64,000 nucleotides of DNA, taken from NCBI GenBank assembly GCA_025808375.1, contig CP061009.1, forward strand, positions 3,658,001 to 3,722,000, in the 5' to 3' direction. Each line of letters starts with the position of its first letter. Within the stretch, counting starts at the first letter, position 1. Source of the stretch: Duncaniella muricolitica (GTDB lineage: Bacteria; Bacteroidota; Bacteroidia; Bacteroidales; Muribaculaceae). Both the position numbers and the translations under genes were made by a program. Below are positions 1 through 9,001 of the stretch, piece after piece. Below the pieces are notes generated by a model. It did no database searches. It had not been told where the DNA came from and saw only the letters and a program-made list of their open reading frames with translations.

Positions 1-1
1 C

Positions 2-454
2 GGCAACAAGGCCGGCGGCATCTCCACACTCGAGGAGAAAGCCCTCGGCTGCACCCAGAAGTCGGGCAAGAGCCCCGTATTCGGCGTCATGGAATATGGC
101 GAGCGCATCAGCGAGCGCGGCCTCAACCTGCTCTCGGCCCCCGGCAACGACCTCGTGGCCTCGACAGCACTGGCTGCCGCCGGCTGTCAGATGGTGCTTT
201 TCACCACCGGACGCGGCACTCCCTTCGGCACTTTTGTCCCCACGATGAAAATATCCACCAACTCGGGCCTCGCACAGCGCAAACCCACTTGGATTGACTT
301 CAACGCCGGACGCCTTGTCGAAGACCAGTCAATGGAGCAGGTCGTAAGCGAGTTTATCGACTATGTGCTCAGCGTAGCCAACGGCGAGCAGGTCAACTCG
401 GAGAAAGCCGGCATACACGAGATCGCCATCTTCAAAAACGGCGTGACACTCTGA
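2..454 (+). CDS. uxaA: Altronate dehydratase, C-terminal part (partial)
   Basis: This is the 3' end of a gene cut by the window edge; the frame is open from base 2 to the TGA at 452-454. UxaA removes water from D-altronate to give 2-keto-3-deoxygluconate in galacturonate breakdown (family knowledge). The visible residues include a GGISTLEEKALGCTQKSG segment and a later LLSAPGNDLVASTALAAAGC segment, both typical of the C-terminal half of the UxaA/GarD family. The isomerase gene uxaC and a hexuronate-type transporter follow on the same strand, which fits one catabolic operon. The N-terminal part and any uxaB lie outside the window, so completeness cannot be judged. Confidence 0.9.
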   Translation, partial: GNKAGGISTLEEKALGCTQKSGKSPVFGVMEYGERISERGLNLLSAPGNDLVASTALAAAGCQMVLFTTGRGTPFGTFVPTMKISTNSGLAQRKPTWIDFNAGRLVEDQSMEQVVSEFIDYVLSVANGEQVNSEKAGIHEIAIFKNGVTL

Positions 455-520
455 TTCTCCCCTCCTAAAAAATAAAAAAACGAAACCGAATTACTAATTT
501 TTCATAATTCCACAATTATT

Positions 521-1936
521 ATGAAACCATTCATGGACGAAAACTTCCTGCTGCAGACCGAGACTGCACAGAAACTATATCACGAGCATGCGGCCAAGAT
601 GCCCATCATCGACTATCACTGCCACCTCATCCCCAAGATGGTAGCCGACGACCACCGCTTCAAGTCAATCACCGAGATATGGCTTGGCGGAGACCACTAC
701 AAGTGGCGCGCCATGCGCTCCAACGGTGTGGAGGAGCGTTTCTGCACAGGCACTGACACCACCGACTGGGAAAAATTCCAGAAGTGGGCCGAGACCGTAC
801 CCTACACCTTCCGCAACCCCCTCTACCACTGGACACACCTCGAGCTCAAGACAGCCTTCGGCATCGACAAGCTGCTCAACCCCGAGACCGCACGCGAAAT
901 CTTTGACGCCTGCAATGACAAGCTGCTCAACGACCCCTCGATGACCGCACGTGGCCTCATGCGCCGCTACAACGTCGAGACCGTCTGCACCACCGACGAC
1001 CCCGTTGACTCGCTCGAATATCACAAGGCCGTGCGCGACAGCGGCTTTGAAATCAAGATGCTCCCCACCTGGCGTCCCGACAAGGCCATGGCCGTCGAGG
1101 TGCCCGCCGAGTTCCGCGCCTATGTCGAGAAACTCGCCGAAATGTCGGGTGTGACCATCAATAAGTTCAGCGACATGATCGACGCCCTTCAGAAGCGTCA
1201 CGACTTCTTCGAGGAAATGGGCTGCCGCCTCTCCGACCACGGCATCGAAGAGTTCTATGCCACCGACTACACCGACGCCGAGATTGAGGAAATCTTTAAC
1301 AAAGTGTATGGAGGCAAAGAACTCACAGCCGAGGAAATCAACAAGTTCAAGAGCGCGATGATGATTATCTTCGGCGAGATGGACTACGAGTCGGGCTGGA
1401 CACAGCAGTTCCACTACGGAGCCATCCGCAACAACAACACCAAGATGTTCAAGCTCCTTGGCCCTGACACCGGCTTCGACTCCATCGGCGAGTTTACCAC
1501 AGCCAAGACCTGCGCCAAGTATCTCGACAAGCTCAACACCCGCGGCAAGCTCACCAAGACCATCCTCTACAACCTCAACCCCAGTGCCAACGAAGTCATC
1601 GCCACTATGCTCGGCAACTTCCAGGACGGCAGCGTAGCCGGCAAGATACAGTTTGGCTCAGGATGGTGGTTCCTCGACCAGAAGGACGGCATGCAGAAAC
1701 AGATGAACGCCCTGTCGCTGCTGGGTCTGCTCAGCCGCTTCGTAGGCATGCTCACCGACTCGCGCTCATTCCTCTCCTACCCGCGTCACGAATACTTCCG
1801 CCGCACACTCTGCAACCTCGTAGGCAACGACATCGAGAACGGAGAGATTCCCTACACCGGCTATGAAGAGCAGCGCGTCAACCAGATGATCGAAGACATC
1901 TGCTACAACAATGCCAAAAACTATTTCAAATTCTAA
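521..1936 (+). CDS. uxaC: Glucuronate/galacturonate isomerase
   Basis: The 471-residue product matches the usual length of uronate isomerase, a TIM-barrel enzyme of the amidohydrolase superfamily. It interconverts D-glucuronate/D-fructuronate and D-galacturonate/D-tagaturonate in the cytoplasm. The start MKPFMDENFLLQTETAQKLY and the metal-binding style motif IIDYHCHL (about residues 29-36) are characteristic. The C-terminal region contains GSGWWFLDQKDGM and LTDSRSFLSYPRHEYFRR, both conserved in UxaC. It lies 66 bases after uxaA and 3 bases before the transporter gene, so the three are probably co-transcribed. The ATG follows an AT-rich leader, as is common in this phylum. Confidence 0.97.
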   Translation: MKPFMDENFLLQTETAQKLYHEHAAKMPIIDYHCHLIPKMVADDHRFKSITEIWLGGDHYKWRAMRSNGVEERFCTGTDTTDWEKFQKWAETVPYTFRNPLYHWTHLELKTAFGIDKLLNPETAREIFDACNDKLLNDPSMTARGLMRRYNVETVCTTDDPVDSLEYHKAVRDSGFEIKMLPTWRPDKAMAVEVPAEFRAYVEKLAEMSGVTINKFSDMIDALQKRHDFFEEMGCRLSDHGIEEFYATDYTDAEIEEIFNKVYGGKELTAEEINKFKSAMMIIFGEMDYESGWTQQFHYGAIRNNNTKMFKLLGPDTGFDSIGEFTTAKTCAKYLDKLNTRGKLTKTILYNLNPSANEVIATMLGNFQDGSVAGKIQFGSGWWFLDQKDGMQKQMNALSLLGLLSRFVGMLTDSRSFLSYPRHEYFRRTLCNLVGNDIENGEIPYTGYEEQRVNQMIEDICYNNAKNYFKF

Positions 1937-1939
1937 TAT

Positions 1940-3439
1940 ATGGCATCAGCAACCTCACCCCTCGCAGCGGCCAATCAGAAGATGACCAACTTCCGTTGGA
2001 CCATCTGTGCCCTGCTCTTCCTTGCCACGACCGTCAACTACATGGACCGTCAGGTGCTCTCGCTCACCTGGAAAGAGTTCATCGCTCCTGAATTTCACTG
2101 GACCGACACCAACTACGGTCTGATCACAGCCGTCTTCTCCATCGTCTATGCCGTGGCCAACCTTCTGGCAGGCCGCTTCATCGACTGGATGGGCACCAAG
2201 AAAGGCTACCTCTGGGCCATCGGCGTATGGTCGGCCGGCGCGTGTCTCCACGCAGTCTGCGGCGTAGCCACCGAATGGACCCTCGGCATCCACGACGCCA
2301 CCGGTCTGGTCAAAGCCACAGGCGACGTGGCCATGACCATCGCCACCGTATCGGTCTACTTCTTCCTTGCGGCCCGCACCATCCTCGCTCTCGGCGAGGC
2401 CGGCAACTTCCCCGCCGCAATCAAGGTGACAGCCGAATACTTCCCCAAGCGCGACCGCGCCTATGCAACCTCAATCTTCAACGCCGGCTCGGCCGTGGGC
2501 GCGCTCATCGCACCCTTCACCATCGGCCCGCTCGCTATGTTCTTCAAGAGCATCGGTTGGGGCAACGGATGGGAGATGGCCTTCATCATCATCGGTGCCC
2601 TCGGCTTCGTATGGATGGGATTCTGGATTTTCCTCTACACCAAACCCGCTGAAAGCAGCCACGTCAACGCAGCCGAGCTCGCCTATATCGAGCAGGACAA
2701 CCACGCCGACGAGACCGCCCGCGAGAAAGCCGTGACCGAGGACAGCGACACCGCCACAATCCCCTTCATCAAGTGCTTCAAGTATCCCCAGACATGGGCC
2801 GTATTCTTCGGCAAATTCCTCACCGACGGTGTGTGGTGGTTCTTCCTCTTCTGGACACCCGCCTACATCACCGACGTGTTCAAGCTCTCCACCTCGTCGG
2901 GCGAAGGCATGCTGATGATCTTCGTGCTCTATCTCATCACCATGCTCTCCATCTATGGCGGCAAGCTCCCGACCATCTTCATCGACCGTGCGGCATCCAA
3001 GGGCCTCAACATCGACCCCTATGCAGCACGCATGCGCGCCATGCTCATCTTTGCAGTGTTCCCCCTGCTGGCCCTCCTCGCCCAGCCCCTCAGCTCGGTA
3101 TCGCCCTGGCTCCCCATCATCATCATCGGTATAGCCGGAGCCGCCCACCAGTCATGGAGTGCCAACATCTACTCGGTAGTAGGTGACATGTTCCCCAAGT
3201 CGACCATCGCCACCATCATCGGTATCGGCGGCATGGCCGGAGGTCTCGGATCATTCCTCATCAACTACTGCTCAGGCATCCTCTTTGACTACGCAGCCCA
3301 GAGCAACATGTCATTCATGAGCTTCCAGGGCAAGCCCGCAGGCTACTTCATCGTATTCTGCATCTGCGGCGTTGCCTATCTCGTAGGATGGCTCATCATG
3401 AAGGTGCTCGTGCCCCGCTACAAGCAGGTAATCCCCTAA
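1940..3439 (+). CDS. MFS hexuronate transporter, ExuT-like
   Basis: This 499-residue inner-membrane protein has about 12 hydrophobic segments and the MFS signature between helices 2 and 3 (AGRFIDWMGTKKGYLWAIGVWS). The opening WTICALLFLATTVNYMDRQVLSL resembles the ExuT/anion:cation symporter family, which imports galacturonate and glucuronate by proton symport (family knowledge). Its ATG is 3 bases after the uxaC stop, so translation coupling is likely and supports a hexuronate substrate. It is longer than classical ExuT because of hydrophilic stretches, one at about residues 230-260. The exact substrate is inferred from context only. Confidence 0.88.
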   Translation: MASATSPLAAANQKMTNFRWTICALLFLATTVNYMDRQVLSLTWKEFIAPEFHWTDTNYGLITAVFSIVYAVANLLAGRFIDWMGTKKGYLWAIGVWSAGACLHAVCGVATEWTLGIHDATGLVKATGDVAMTIATVSVYFFLAARTILALGEAGNFPAAIKVTAEYFPKRDRAYATSIFNAGSAVGALIAPFTIGPLAMFFKSIGWGNGWEMAFIIIGALGFVWMGFWIFLYTKPAESSHVNAAELAYIEQDNHADETAREKAVTEDSDTATIPFIKCFKYPQTWAVFFGKFLTDGVWWFFLFWTPAYITDVFKLSTSSGEGMLMIFVLYLITMLSIYGGKLPTIFIDRAASKGLNIDPYAARMRAMLIFAVFPLLALLAQPLSSVSPWLPIIIIGIAGAAHQSWSANIYSVVGDMFPKSTIATIIGIGGMAGGLGSFLINYCSGILFDYAAQSNMSFMSFQGKPAGYFIVFCICGVAYLVGWLIMKVLVPRYKQVIP

Positions 3440-3477
3440 TAACCCTCTGAGAAGACACCACAAAGTCTCTTAAATAT

Positions 3478-3528
3478 CACGACAGGAGTACTGGAGTAAG
3501 ATTTCATCCTTTCCGTACTCCTGTCGTG
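3478..3528 (+). terminator. Hairpin downstream of the exuT-like gene
   Basis: Two perfectly complementary 14-base arms (3478-3491 and 3515-3528, CACGACAGGAGTAC and its complement) flank a 23-base loop. The hairpin lies 39 bases after the transporter stop and is followed by a weak T-rich stretch. It resembles the hairpin at 4647-4692 in sequence (shared GACAGGAGT core). Confidence 0.6.
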
Positions 3529-3605
3529 CTTTATTAACCTCATCAGGCGATAGCTCCACCCTCTTAATTTTTCAAACTTTTGTATTTTTGTATCGCATAA
3601 AAATT

Positions 3606-3635
3606 TTGACGATTGAGGGAAAAGCATTACCTTTG
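3606..3635 (+). promoter_or_regulatory. Bacteroidetes-type promoter for the ferredoxin gene
   Basis: A -33 TTG at 3606-3608 and a -7 box TACCTTTG at 3628-3635 are separated by 19 bases, the geometry of the primary Bacteroidetes sigma factor. Transcription would start near 3640, about 50 bases before the ferredoxin ATG. Confidence 0.6.
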
Positions 3636-3688
3636 TCGGACAATTCAACAATAACGAAGTTTTTTATCCATCTTAATCCTACTAAACA

Positions 3689-3862
3689 ATGGCTTACGTA
3701 ATCACAGACACCTGCATCTCCTGCGGAGCTTGCGCCGCTGTTTGCCCCACCGAGTCTATCTCAGAAGGTGCTGAGCACTACGAAATCAACCCCGACACCT
3801 GCATCGACTGCGGTGCTTGCGAGGCTGAGTGCCCCACCGGCTCAATCCATCCCGGAGAATAA
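3689..3862 (+). CDS. 2[4Fe-4S] ferredoxin
   Basis: This short gene encodes 57 residues, the typical size of a clostridial-type bacterial ferredoxin. It shows two CxxCxxCxxxCP clusters: C9-C12-C15-C19 (CISCGACAAVCP) and C39-C41-C44-C48 approximately (CIDCGACEAECP). These would ligate two [4Fe-4S] clusters for low-potential electron transfer in the cytoplasm, for example with pyruvate:ferredoxin oxidoreductase (family knowledge). It has its own promoter and terminator, so it is probably monocistronic. Codon use matches the GC-rich neighbours. Confidence 0.96.
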   Translation: MAYVITDTCISCGACAAVCPTESISEGAEHYEINPDTCIDCGACEAECPTGSIHPGE

Positions 3863-3913
3863 TCCGCCACTCCTCCCGCACTAAGGGAGCGACAAAAGGA
3901 CTAACCCCACACA

Positions 3914-3958
3914 CGAGACACACGCTGCGGCAACGCGGTATGTGTCTCGTTTCTTTTT
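3914..3958 (+). terminator. Rho-independent terminator of the ferredoxin gene
   Basis: CGAGACACA at 3914-3922 pairs with TGTGTCTCG at 3941-3949, with further pairing towards the loop. A T-rich run (TTTCTTTTT) follows at 3950-3958, 52 bases after the ferredoxin stop. Confidence 0.85.
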
Positions 3959-4072
3959 ATGCTCTACAACATAGTGCAAATTTCTCTCCAACACGCTGAT
4001 ATTTCGTATCTTTGCAGGAAACGTCAACATCCGGTCACACCACAGACTCACCCCCCCTAAAAACCACAGCTT

Positions 4073-4621
4073 ATGCGAAAACCATTCATCATCTGCATCC
4101 TGATTGCCTCGGTCATGCTCCTGCCGGCATGCATGAACAGCGATAAAATCGACCAAAAGCTCCAAGCTCTGAATGAACAGTTGCAACAACAGCAGTCTGA
4201 CTCCGAAATGTCACCCGAAGAGATACAGGAATTAATCGATAAAATCGAACTTTACACCACCCCCACACCCGGCATGGCCCGTGACATTGTCAATGAAAAC
4301 CGCTATATCGACATCGATGTCAATGCTGTCGCAAAAAGCGTAAACGAATATCGGGAGGAGTCACGCCCAATCGACAAGACCTATACCGACAATCTGGCGA
4401 TAGTCCGTGCGGCAAGCTACCGATACTTTTCACACGTAACACTGGACAATGGCCGATATACCGTCGGCAATATCACCGCCAAAGACCTCAACATGTCAGA
4501 GAGCACATTTGAGGCATTTCAGAAAAGACTGGAGGAATTGAATGTCTCACTCAGCACGATGGAAATGAAGATGGATTCCATCCCCTTCCCGCAGAAAGAG
4601 CTCGACCGCATGCTCGAATAG
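4073..4621 (+). CDS. Hypothetical lipoprotein with coiled coil
   Basis: The 182-residue product starts with a signal peptide and a lipobox (VMLLPAC, Cys at about residue 20), so it should be a lipoprotein of the inner or outer membrane. Residues 25-45 are rich in Gln and Leu (KLQALNEQLQQQQ) and look like a coiled coil. A charged alpha-helical region follows. I recognise no named family. A possible -7 box TATCTTTG lies at 4007-4014, 58 bases upstream, and a strong hairpin follows the stop, so the gene is probably transcribed alone. Confidence 0.75.
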   Translation: MRKPFIICILIASVMLLPACMNSDKIDQKLQALNEQLQQQQSDSEMSPEEIQELIDKIELYTTPTPGMARDIVNENRYIDIDVNAVAKSVNEYREESRPIDKTYTDNLAIVRAASYRYFSHVTLDNGRYTVGNITAKDLNMSESTFEAFQKRLEELNVSLSTMEMKMDSIPFPQKELDRMLE

Positions 4622-4646
4622 CCCCTTAATCAAGAAAAAAATTCCG

Positions 4647-4702
4647 AGACAGGAGTCCGGGCGTGTGAAATCTCACGCCCGGACTCCTGTCTTAACTTTT
4701 TT
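4647..4702 (+). terminator. Strong hairpin terminator
   Basis: An 18-base arm at 4648-4665 (GACAGGAGTCCGGGCGTG) pairs perfectly with 4674-4691 around an 8-base loop, and A4647-T4692 extends it. A T-run ends at 4702. It closes the upstream lipoprotein gene, 26 bases after its stop. Confidence 0.85.
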
Positions 4703-4877
4703 AACTTAACCTTGCGAAATTTTTTCAATGGCTTTTGTTGCTTTTTGTGCCTTTGCAGAGCTGTTTTCAGACATTCCGTCACTCTTTTCGGCATTTAGGT
4801 ATTAGAGTAGAAAATATCGCTAAAAACGTATGTTTCACAACATATTTTTTTCGATTCGTTTATCCGAAAACAATTCT

Positions 4878-4885
4878 TACATTTG
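4878..4885 (+). promoter_or_regulatory. -7 box of the gdhA promoter
   Basis: TACATTTG matches the Bacteroidetes -7 consensus. A TTCG at 4855-4858 stands at the expected -33 distance instead of TTTG. The predicted leader is about 58 bases and contains a small CGGTC-AAG-GACCG hairpin. Confidence 0.5.
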
Positions 4886-4948
4886 CATCGGTCAAGGACC
4901 GAAACAACAATATCAACACCTTATAAATACCCATCAAAATCTTAAGCC

Positions 4949-6286
4949 ATGGATATTAATAATATTCTGAGTGGGCTTGAAGCCAAGCACCCCGGCGAAA
5001 AAGAGTACCTGCAGGCCGTAAAGGAAGTTCTCATCTGCGTAGAGGACGTTTACAACCAGCATCCCGAATTTGAAAAAGCAAAAATCATCGAGCGCATGGT
5101 AGAGCCCGACCGCATCGTCACATTCCGCGTGACCTGGGTTGACGACCGTGGCGAGGTGCAGAACAATATTGGTTATCGCGTACAGTTTAACAATGCCATC
5201 GGTCCCTACAAGGGCGGCATCCGTTTCCACGCATCTGTCAACCTCTCGATCCTGAAGTTCCTCGGCTTTGAGCAGACCTTCAAGAACGCCCTCACCACCC
5301 TCCCCATGGGCGGAGCCAAGGGCGGCAGCGACTTCTCGCCCCGCGGCAAGAGCGAGGCCGAAATCATGCGCTTCTGCCAGGCCTTCATCCTCTGCCTCTG
5401 GAAAAACCTCGGTCCCGACCGCGACGTTCCCGCCGGCGACATCGGCGTAGGCGGCCGCGAGGTAGGCTACATGTATGGCATGTATAAGAAACTCGTCAAC
5501 GAGTGCACCGGCACCTTCACAGGCAAGGGTCTCGAATTCGGCGGCTCACGCATCCGTCCCGAGGCTACCGGATTTGGCGCGCTCTACTTCGTGCAAAACA
5601 TGCTCGCCAAGAAAAACGACTCCATCGAAGGCAAGACCATCGCAGTGTCGGGCTTCGGCAACGTGGCATGGGGCGCAGCCCTCAAGGCCACCCAGCTCGG
5701 CGGCAAGGTTGTGACCATCTCGGGTCCCGACGGATATATCTACGACCCCGAAGGCATCTCGGGCGAGAAGATCGACTATATGCTCTATCTCCGCGCAACA
5801 GGCGAGGACATCGTGGCTCCCTATGCCGAGAAATATCCCGAAGCTACATTCTATCCCGGCCGCAAGCCCTGGGAGCAGAAGGTGGACATCGCTCTGCCTT
5901 GCGCCACCCAGAACGAGGTCAACGGTGATGACGCCAAAGCTCTCGTGGCCAACGGCGTGCAGATCGTAGCCGAAGTGTCCAACATGGGCTGTACACCCGA
6001 GGCCATCGATACATTCATCGAAGCCCGCGTGAACTATGCTCCCGGCAAGGCTGTAAACGCCGGCGGCGTGGCCACCTCAGGTCTCGAAATGAGCCAGAAC
6101 GCCGAGCATCTCCAGTGGAGTGCCGAGGAGGTCGACGACCGTCTCCACGAAATCATGAGCAACATCCACACCCAGTGTGTAGAGCACGGCACCGAGCCCG
6201 ACGGCTTTATCAACTACATGAAGGGAGCCAACATCGCCGGCTTCATGAAGGTAGCCAACGCCATGATCGGACAGGGCATCATCTAA
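4949..6286 (+). CDS. gdhA: NADP-specific glutamate dehydrogenase
   Basis: The 445-residue protein has the length of the small hexameric NADP(H)-dependent GDH, which makes glutamate from 2-oxoglutarate and ammonia. The substrate/catalytic region PMGGAKGGSDFSPRGKS (about residues 115-131) carries the conserved lysine. The Rossmann motif VSGFGNVAWG is seen at about residues 234-243, and the usual GPDRDVPAGDIGVGGREVG segment lies between them. It is flanked by its own promoter and terminator. Nothing is unusual about it; GDH is the main ammonia assimilation enzyme in this order (family knowledge). Confidence 0.98.
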   Translation: MDINNILSGLEAKHPGEKEYLQAVKEVLICVEDVYNQHPEFEKAKIIERMVEPDRIVTFRVTWVDDRGEVQNNIGYRVQFNNAIGPYKGGIRFHASVNLSILKFLGFEQTFKNALTTLPMGGAKGGSDFSPRGKSEAEIMRFCQAFILCLWKNLGPDRDVPAGDIGVGGREVGYMYGMYKKLVNECTGTFTGKGLEFGGSRIRPEATGFGALYFVQNMLAKKNDSIEGKTIAVSGFGNVAWGAALKATQLGGKVVTISGPDGYIYDPEGISGEKIDYMLYLRATGEDIVAPYAEKYPEATFYPGRKPWEQKVDIALPCATQNEVNGDDAKALVANGVQIVAEVSNMGCTPEAIDTFIEARVNYAPGKAVNAGGVATSGLEMSQNAEHLQWSAEEVDDRLHEIMSNIHTQCVEHGTEPDGFINYMKGANIAGFMKVANAMIGQGII

Positions 6287-6306
6287 TCGGAACAGTCAAA
6301 ATTCAG

Positions 6307-6403
6307 CAGCCGGACTCTCCGGCTGACCACAAGATAACATCCATCTAACATCCTTACCTTAGGGGAGCGCGCGGACACCGTAACACCGCGTGCTCCTTTT
6401 TTT
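6307..6403 (+). terminator. gdhA terminator with an extra upstream hairpin
   Basis: A short CAGCCGGA-CTC-TCCGGCTG hairpin (6307-6325) precedes a main terminator. In the terminator GGAGCGCGCGG at 6364-6374 pairs with 6386-6396 (one G-U pair), followed by seven Ts at 6397-6403. Confidence 0.9.
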
Positions 6404-6649
6404 ATTTCCCATAGTTATAAATGGCTTACGGCATACAGCCGGGCCCGGACTTTTATCTTAACTTTTTAAACTCCATCAACTTTTTAAACCATAAGTTTTG
6501 TTATTAGTGATATAATTGCGACCTTTGCACCAAATTTTTTCATTTACCGCATTGCTTCTCCTCACCATGCCGACCATCCATCCCGACATATCATTACCAT
6601 ACACAACCTCACGGATACACAACACTTAAATCTACAATAAAAAACTACC
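6404..6649 (+). other. AT-rich intergenic region with the nhaD promoter
   Basis: The stretch between the gdhA terminator and nhaD contains no gene. It holds TTAACTTTTTAAACTCC-type tracts (6452-6490) like those after the hairpins at 4647 and 8722. It also holds a promoter-like pair, TTG 6498-6500 and GACCTTTG 6520-6527 with a 19-base spacer, giving a leader of about 115 bases to the nhaD ATG. Confidence 0.5.
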
Positions 6650-7939
6650 ATGGTAACAGCAATCGTCATTTTCTTCATTCTCGGCTATCTGTGCATAGCA
6701 CTCGAGAGTGTGCTAAAAATCAACAAAGCCGTGCCCGCACTGCTCATGTGTGTGGTATGCTGGACACTCTATGCCTGTGGCGGCGGTCCGGCCGACGGCG
6801 AGACATCCGAACGTCTGCTCCATCATCTGGGCGAGACGTGCGAGATACTCTTCTTCCTTATGGGCGCGATGACAATCGTAGAGATTGTCGATGCCAACGG
6901 AGGCTTCTACTTCGTGCAGGACGCCCTCGCCACCAAGAGCAAGCGAGCTCTGCTGTGGCGCATCACATTCATGACATTTTTCCTCTCGGCCATCCTCGAC
7001 AACCTCACCACGAGCATCGTCATGGTGATGGTGCTGCGCAAACTGGTGGCCGACAGCAAAGACCGCATGCTCTTCGGAGGCATGATCATCATCGCAGCCA
7101 ATGCCGGCGGCGCGTTCTCGCCCATCGGCGACGTCACCACCATCATGCTGTGGATCAAGGGCATGATTTCGACCGGCGGAGTCATCAGCCAGTTGCTCCT
7201 GCCTTCGCTCGTGTCGGCCTTCGTGTCGATGCTCTGCGTGAGCCTCTATCTCAAGGGCGAGCTGGAGATGCCCAAGCATGACGAGGCTCCCGGCGCGGCC
7301 AATAATCCCGACCGCCTGCTCATACTCTGCGTGGGCGTGGGCGGCCTCATCTTCGTGCCAATCTTCCGTATGCTCACCGGCCTCGCTCCCTTCATGGGCA
7401 TACTCCTCGCACTCGGTGTGCTGTGGCTCGTGAGCGAATATCGCTGCAACCGCAACGCGCTCTTCTGCGAATCAAGCCATCTCAAAGTGACCACACTCCT
7501 CTCACGCATCGACATGGCCACCATACTCTTCTTCCTCGGCATACTTCTTGCCGTAGCCACCCTTCAGGAGACCGGCGTGCTCACCTCGTTTGGCGCATGG
7601 CTCAACGAAGCCTCCGACGGCAACCACTATCTCGTCACCGGCATCATCGGCGTCGTGTCGAGCATCGTCGACAACGTGCCCCTCGTAGCCGGATGCATGG
7701 AGATGTATCCCATCGCGCCCTCAGGCGACTTTGGCGTCGACGGACTCTTCTGGCAACTGCTGGCCTACTGTGCCGGCGTGGGCGGCTCGATGCTCATCAT
7801 CGGTTCGGCCGCAGGCGTCGTGGTCATGGGTCTGGAGAAAATCAGCTTCGGATGGTATCTGCGCCGCTTCACCTGGATAGCCTTTGTCGGCTACGTGGCA
7901 GGTATCGCGGTCTATGCCCTCGAGACACTCTTCTTCTGA
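6650..7939 (+). CDS. nhaD: Na+/H+ antiporter NhaD-type
   Basis: The 429-residue integral membrane protein has about 11-12 hydrophobic segments and fits the NhaD branch of the ion transporter superfamily. Diagnostic stretches are FFLSAILDNLTTSIVMVMVLRKL (about residues 122-144), GGAFSPIGDVTTIMLW and, in the second repeat, SSIVDNVPLVAG. The acidic and polar residues in these segments are expected to carry Na+ and H+. It exports Na+ in exchange for protons across the inner membrane. The gene has its own promoter region. There is no clear terminator before the next lipoprotein gene, only an AT-rich micro-repeat. Confidence 0.93.
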   Translation: MVTAIVIFFILGYLCIALESVLKINKAVPALLMCVVCWTLYACGGGPADGETSERLLHHLGETCEILFFLMGAMTIVEIVDANGGFYFVQDALATKSKRALLWRITFMTFFLSAILDNLTTSIVMVMVLRKLVADSKDRMLFGGMIIIAANAGGAFSPIGDVTTIMLWIKGMISTGGVISQLLLPSLVSAFVSMLCVSLYLKGELEMPKHDEAPGAANNPDRLLILCVGVGGLIFVPIFRMLTGLAPFMGILLALGVLWLVSEYRCNRNALFCESSHLKVTTLLSRIDMATILFFLGILLAVATLQETGVLTSFGAWLNEASDGNHYLVTGIIGVVSSIVDNVPLVAGCMEMYPIAPSGDFGVDGLFWQLLAYCAGVGGSMLIIGSAAGVVVMGLEKISFGWYLRRFTWIAFVGYVAGIAVYALETLFF

Positions 7940-7969
7940 CATCGGCCTACGGCAGGGCGTGGTCTTTTA

Positions 7970-7999
7970 GAGTTTAACAGTTAACAGTTTAAAGTTTAG
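7970..7999 (+). repeat. AGTTTAACAGTTTAAAGTTT micro-repeat
   Basis: Tandem variants of AGTTTAA(C/A)AGTT fill the space between nhaD and the next gene. Related tracts occur at 16257-16293 and 43365-43396. Confidence 0.6.
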
Positions 8000-8002
8000 C
8001 AT

Positions 8003-8689
8003 ATGCTCTCATTTAACATTAACACTCCGATATTACGCATGATTCCGGGACTGCTCTTCCTCGCCCTCGCCACATCCTGTATCGACAGTCATGGCTCCGG
8101 GAGTGATGACGCTTGGACAACCGCCGACGACGGTGACGAGCTCTTCGAGACCTCCGACCTCTCGCTCTTCGAGCTGCGCCACCGCGTCAAGCGCGTCACC
8201 ACAACGACCTTCTATAACGTCACCCCGGGCCCCGACTCGGTAGCCATCGACACAACGGCTGTAAAACCGCTCGTGACCACAGTCTATTTTGACCAGTTGG
8301 GCCACTACGTGCCGCGTCGCGACGAGCGCGTCAAGCGCGACGAGTGGGGACGCATCATCCGTTGGGAAGACCGCCGCCCCAACCTGCGCCGTCTCCACGG
8401 AGGTTTTCTGAAAGACACGCTCACCTACCGGCACGATTCGCCCAACGTGGTGCGCACCTCGGGCATGGGCGACTATGCCGTGACCGTCTATGATGACCAC
8501 CGCCGCGTGGTGGGTCAGTACACCGACCCTCTGGCCGACGGCGAGCACACCGCGGTGTTTAACCTCTATCGCAAGGAGGACCGCCGCGGCAACTGGACCG
8601 AACGACTCAGCGTATGGACCACACAGACGCCCGGCGCACGCCCCCACGTGTCATACTCACTCGACCGAAGAGAAATCACATACTATTGA
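8003..8689 (+). CDS. Hypothetical lipoprotein
   Basis: The 228-residue product has a signal peptide ending in a lipobox (LALATSC, Cys at about residue 26). An alternative start at 8039 would leave MIPGLLFLALATSC with no basic residue, so 8003 is preferred. The rest is rich in Arg and Asp with short YDDHRR/YTDP-like stretches that resemble YD-repeat beta-sheet proteins, but I cannot assign a family. It is followed by a large imperfect inverted repeat (8722-8808). Confidence 0.65.
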   Translation: MLSFNINTPILRMIPGLLFLALATSCIDSHGSGSDDAWTTADDGDELFETSDLSLFELRHRVKRVTTTTFYNVTPGPDSVAIDTTAVKPLVTTVYFDQLGHYVPRRDERVKRDEWGRIIRWEDRRPNLRRLHGGFLKDTLTYRHDSPNVVRTSGMGDYAVTVYDDHRRVVGQYTDPLADGEHTAVFNLYRKEDRRGNWTERLSVWTTQTPGARPHVSYSLDRREITYY

Positions 8690-8721
8690 CTCCTATGATT
8701 TAAAGAGTTAAGATAGTCAAG

Positions 8722-8808
8722 AAAGTTAAGGCAGGAATACATGAGTTTAACTGATCGGACTGTAAGAGGTTGCCGATTAAAAAACTCCCGTACCCCCGCC
8801 TTAACTTT
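8722..8808. repeat. Imperfect 27-base inverted repeat, probable bidirectional terminator
   Basis: Arm 8722-8748 and arm 8782-8808 match at 22 of 27 positions. The outer AAAGTTAAGGC pairs perfectly and the right arm runs into TTTTTTAAA. It belongs with the hairpins at 3478 and 4647. The remaining 8810-9001 is AT-rich with no gene seen; it should hold the promoter of the broken LruC gene. Confidence 0.55.
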
Positions 8809-9001
8809 TTTAAATCATTAAATTTCATTAACACCAAACAGACCAATTTACCGAGAATGTTGGTCTGTTTGACGCAAAATTAGTGGGATAATTTTAATAT
8901 TTAAAATTTATTTGGTTATTTTGCGTCAAATCACAGCACAGGTAACTACAACACCTGACATATATTCAGAGATTATACATACATAATTTACCTTCCAGTT
9001 T

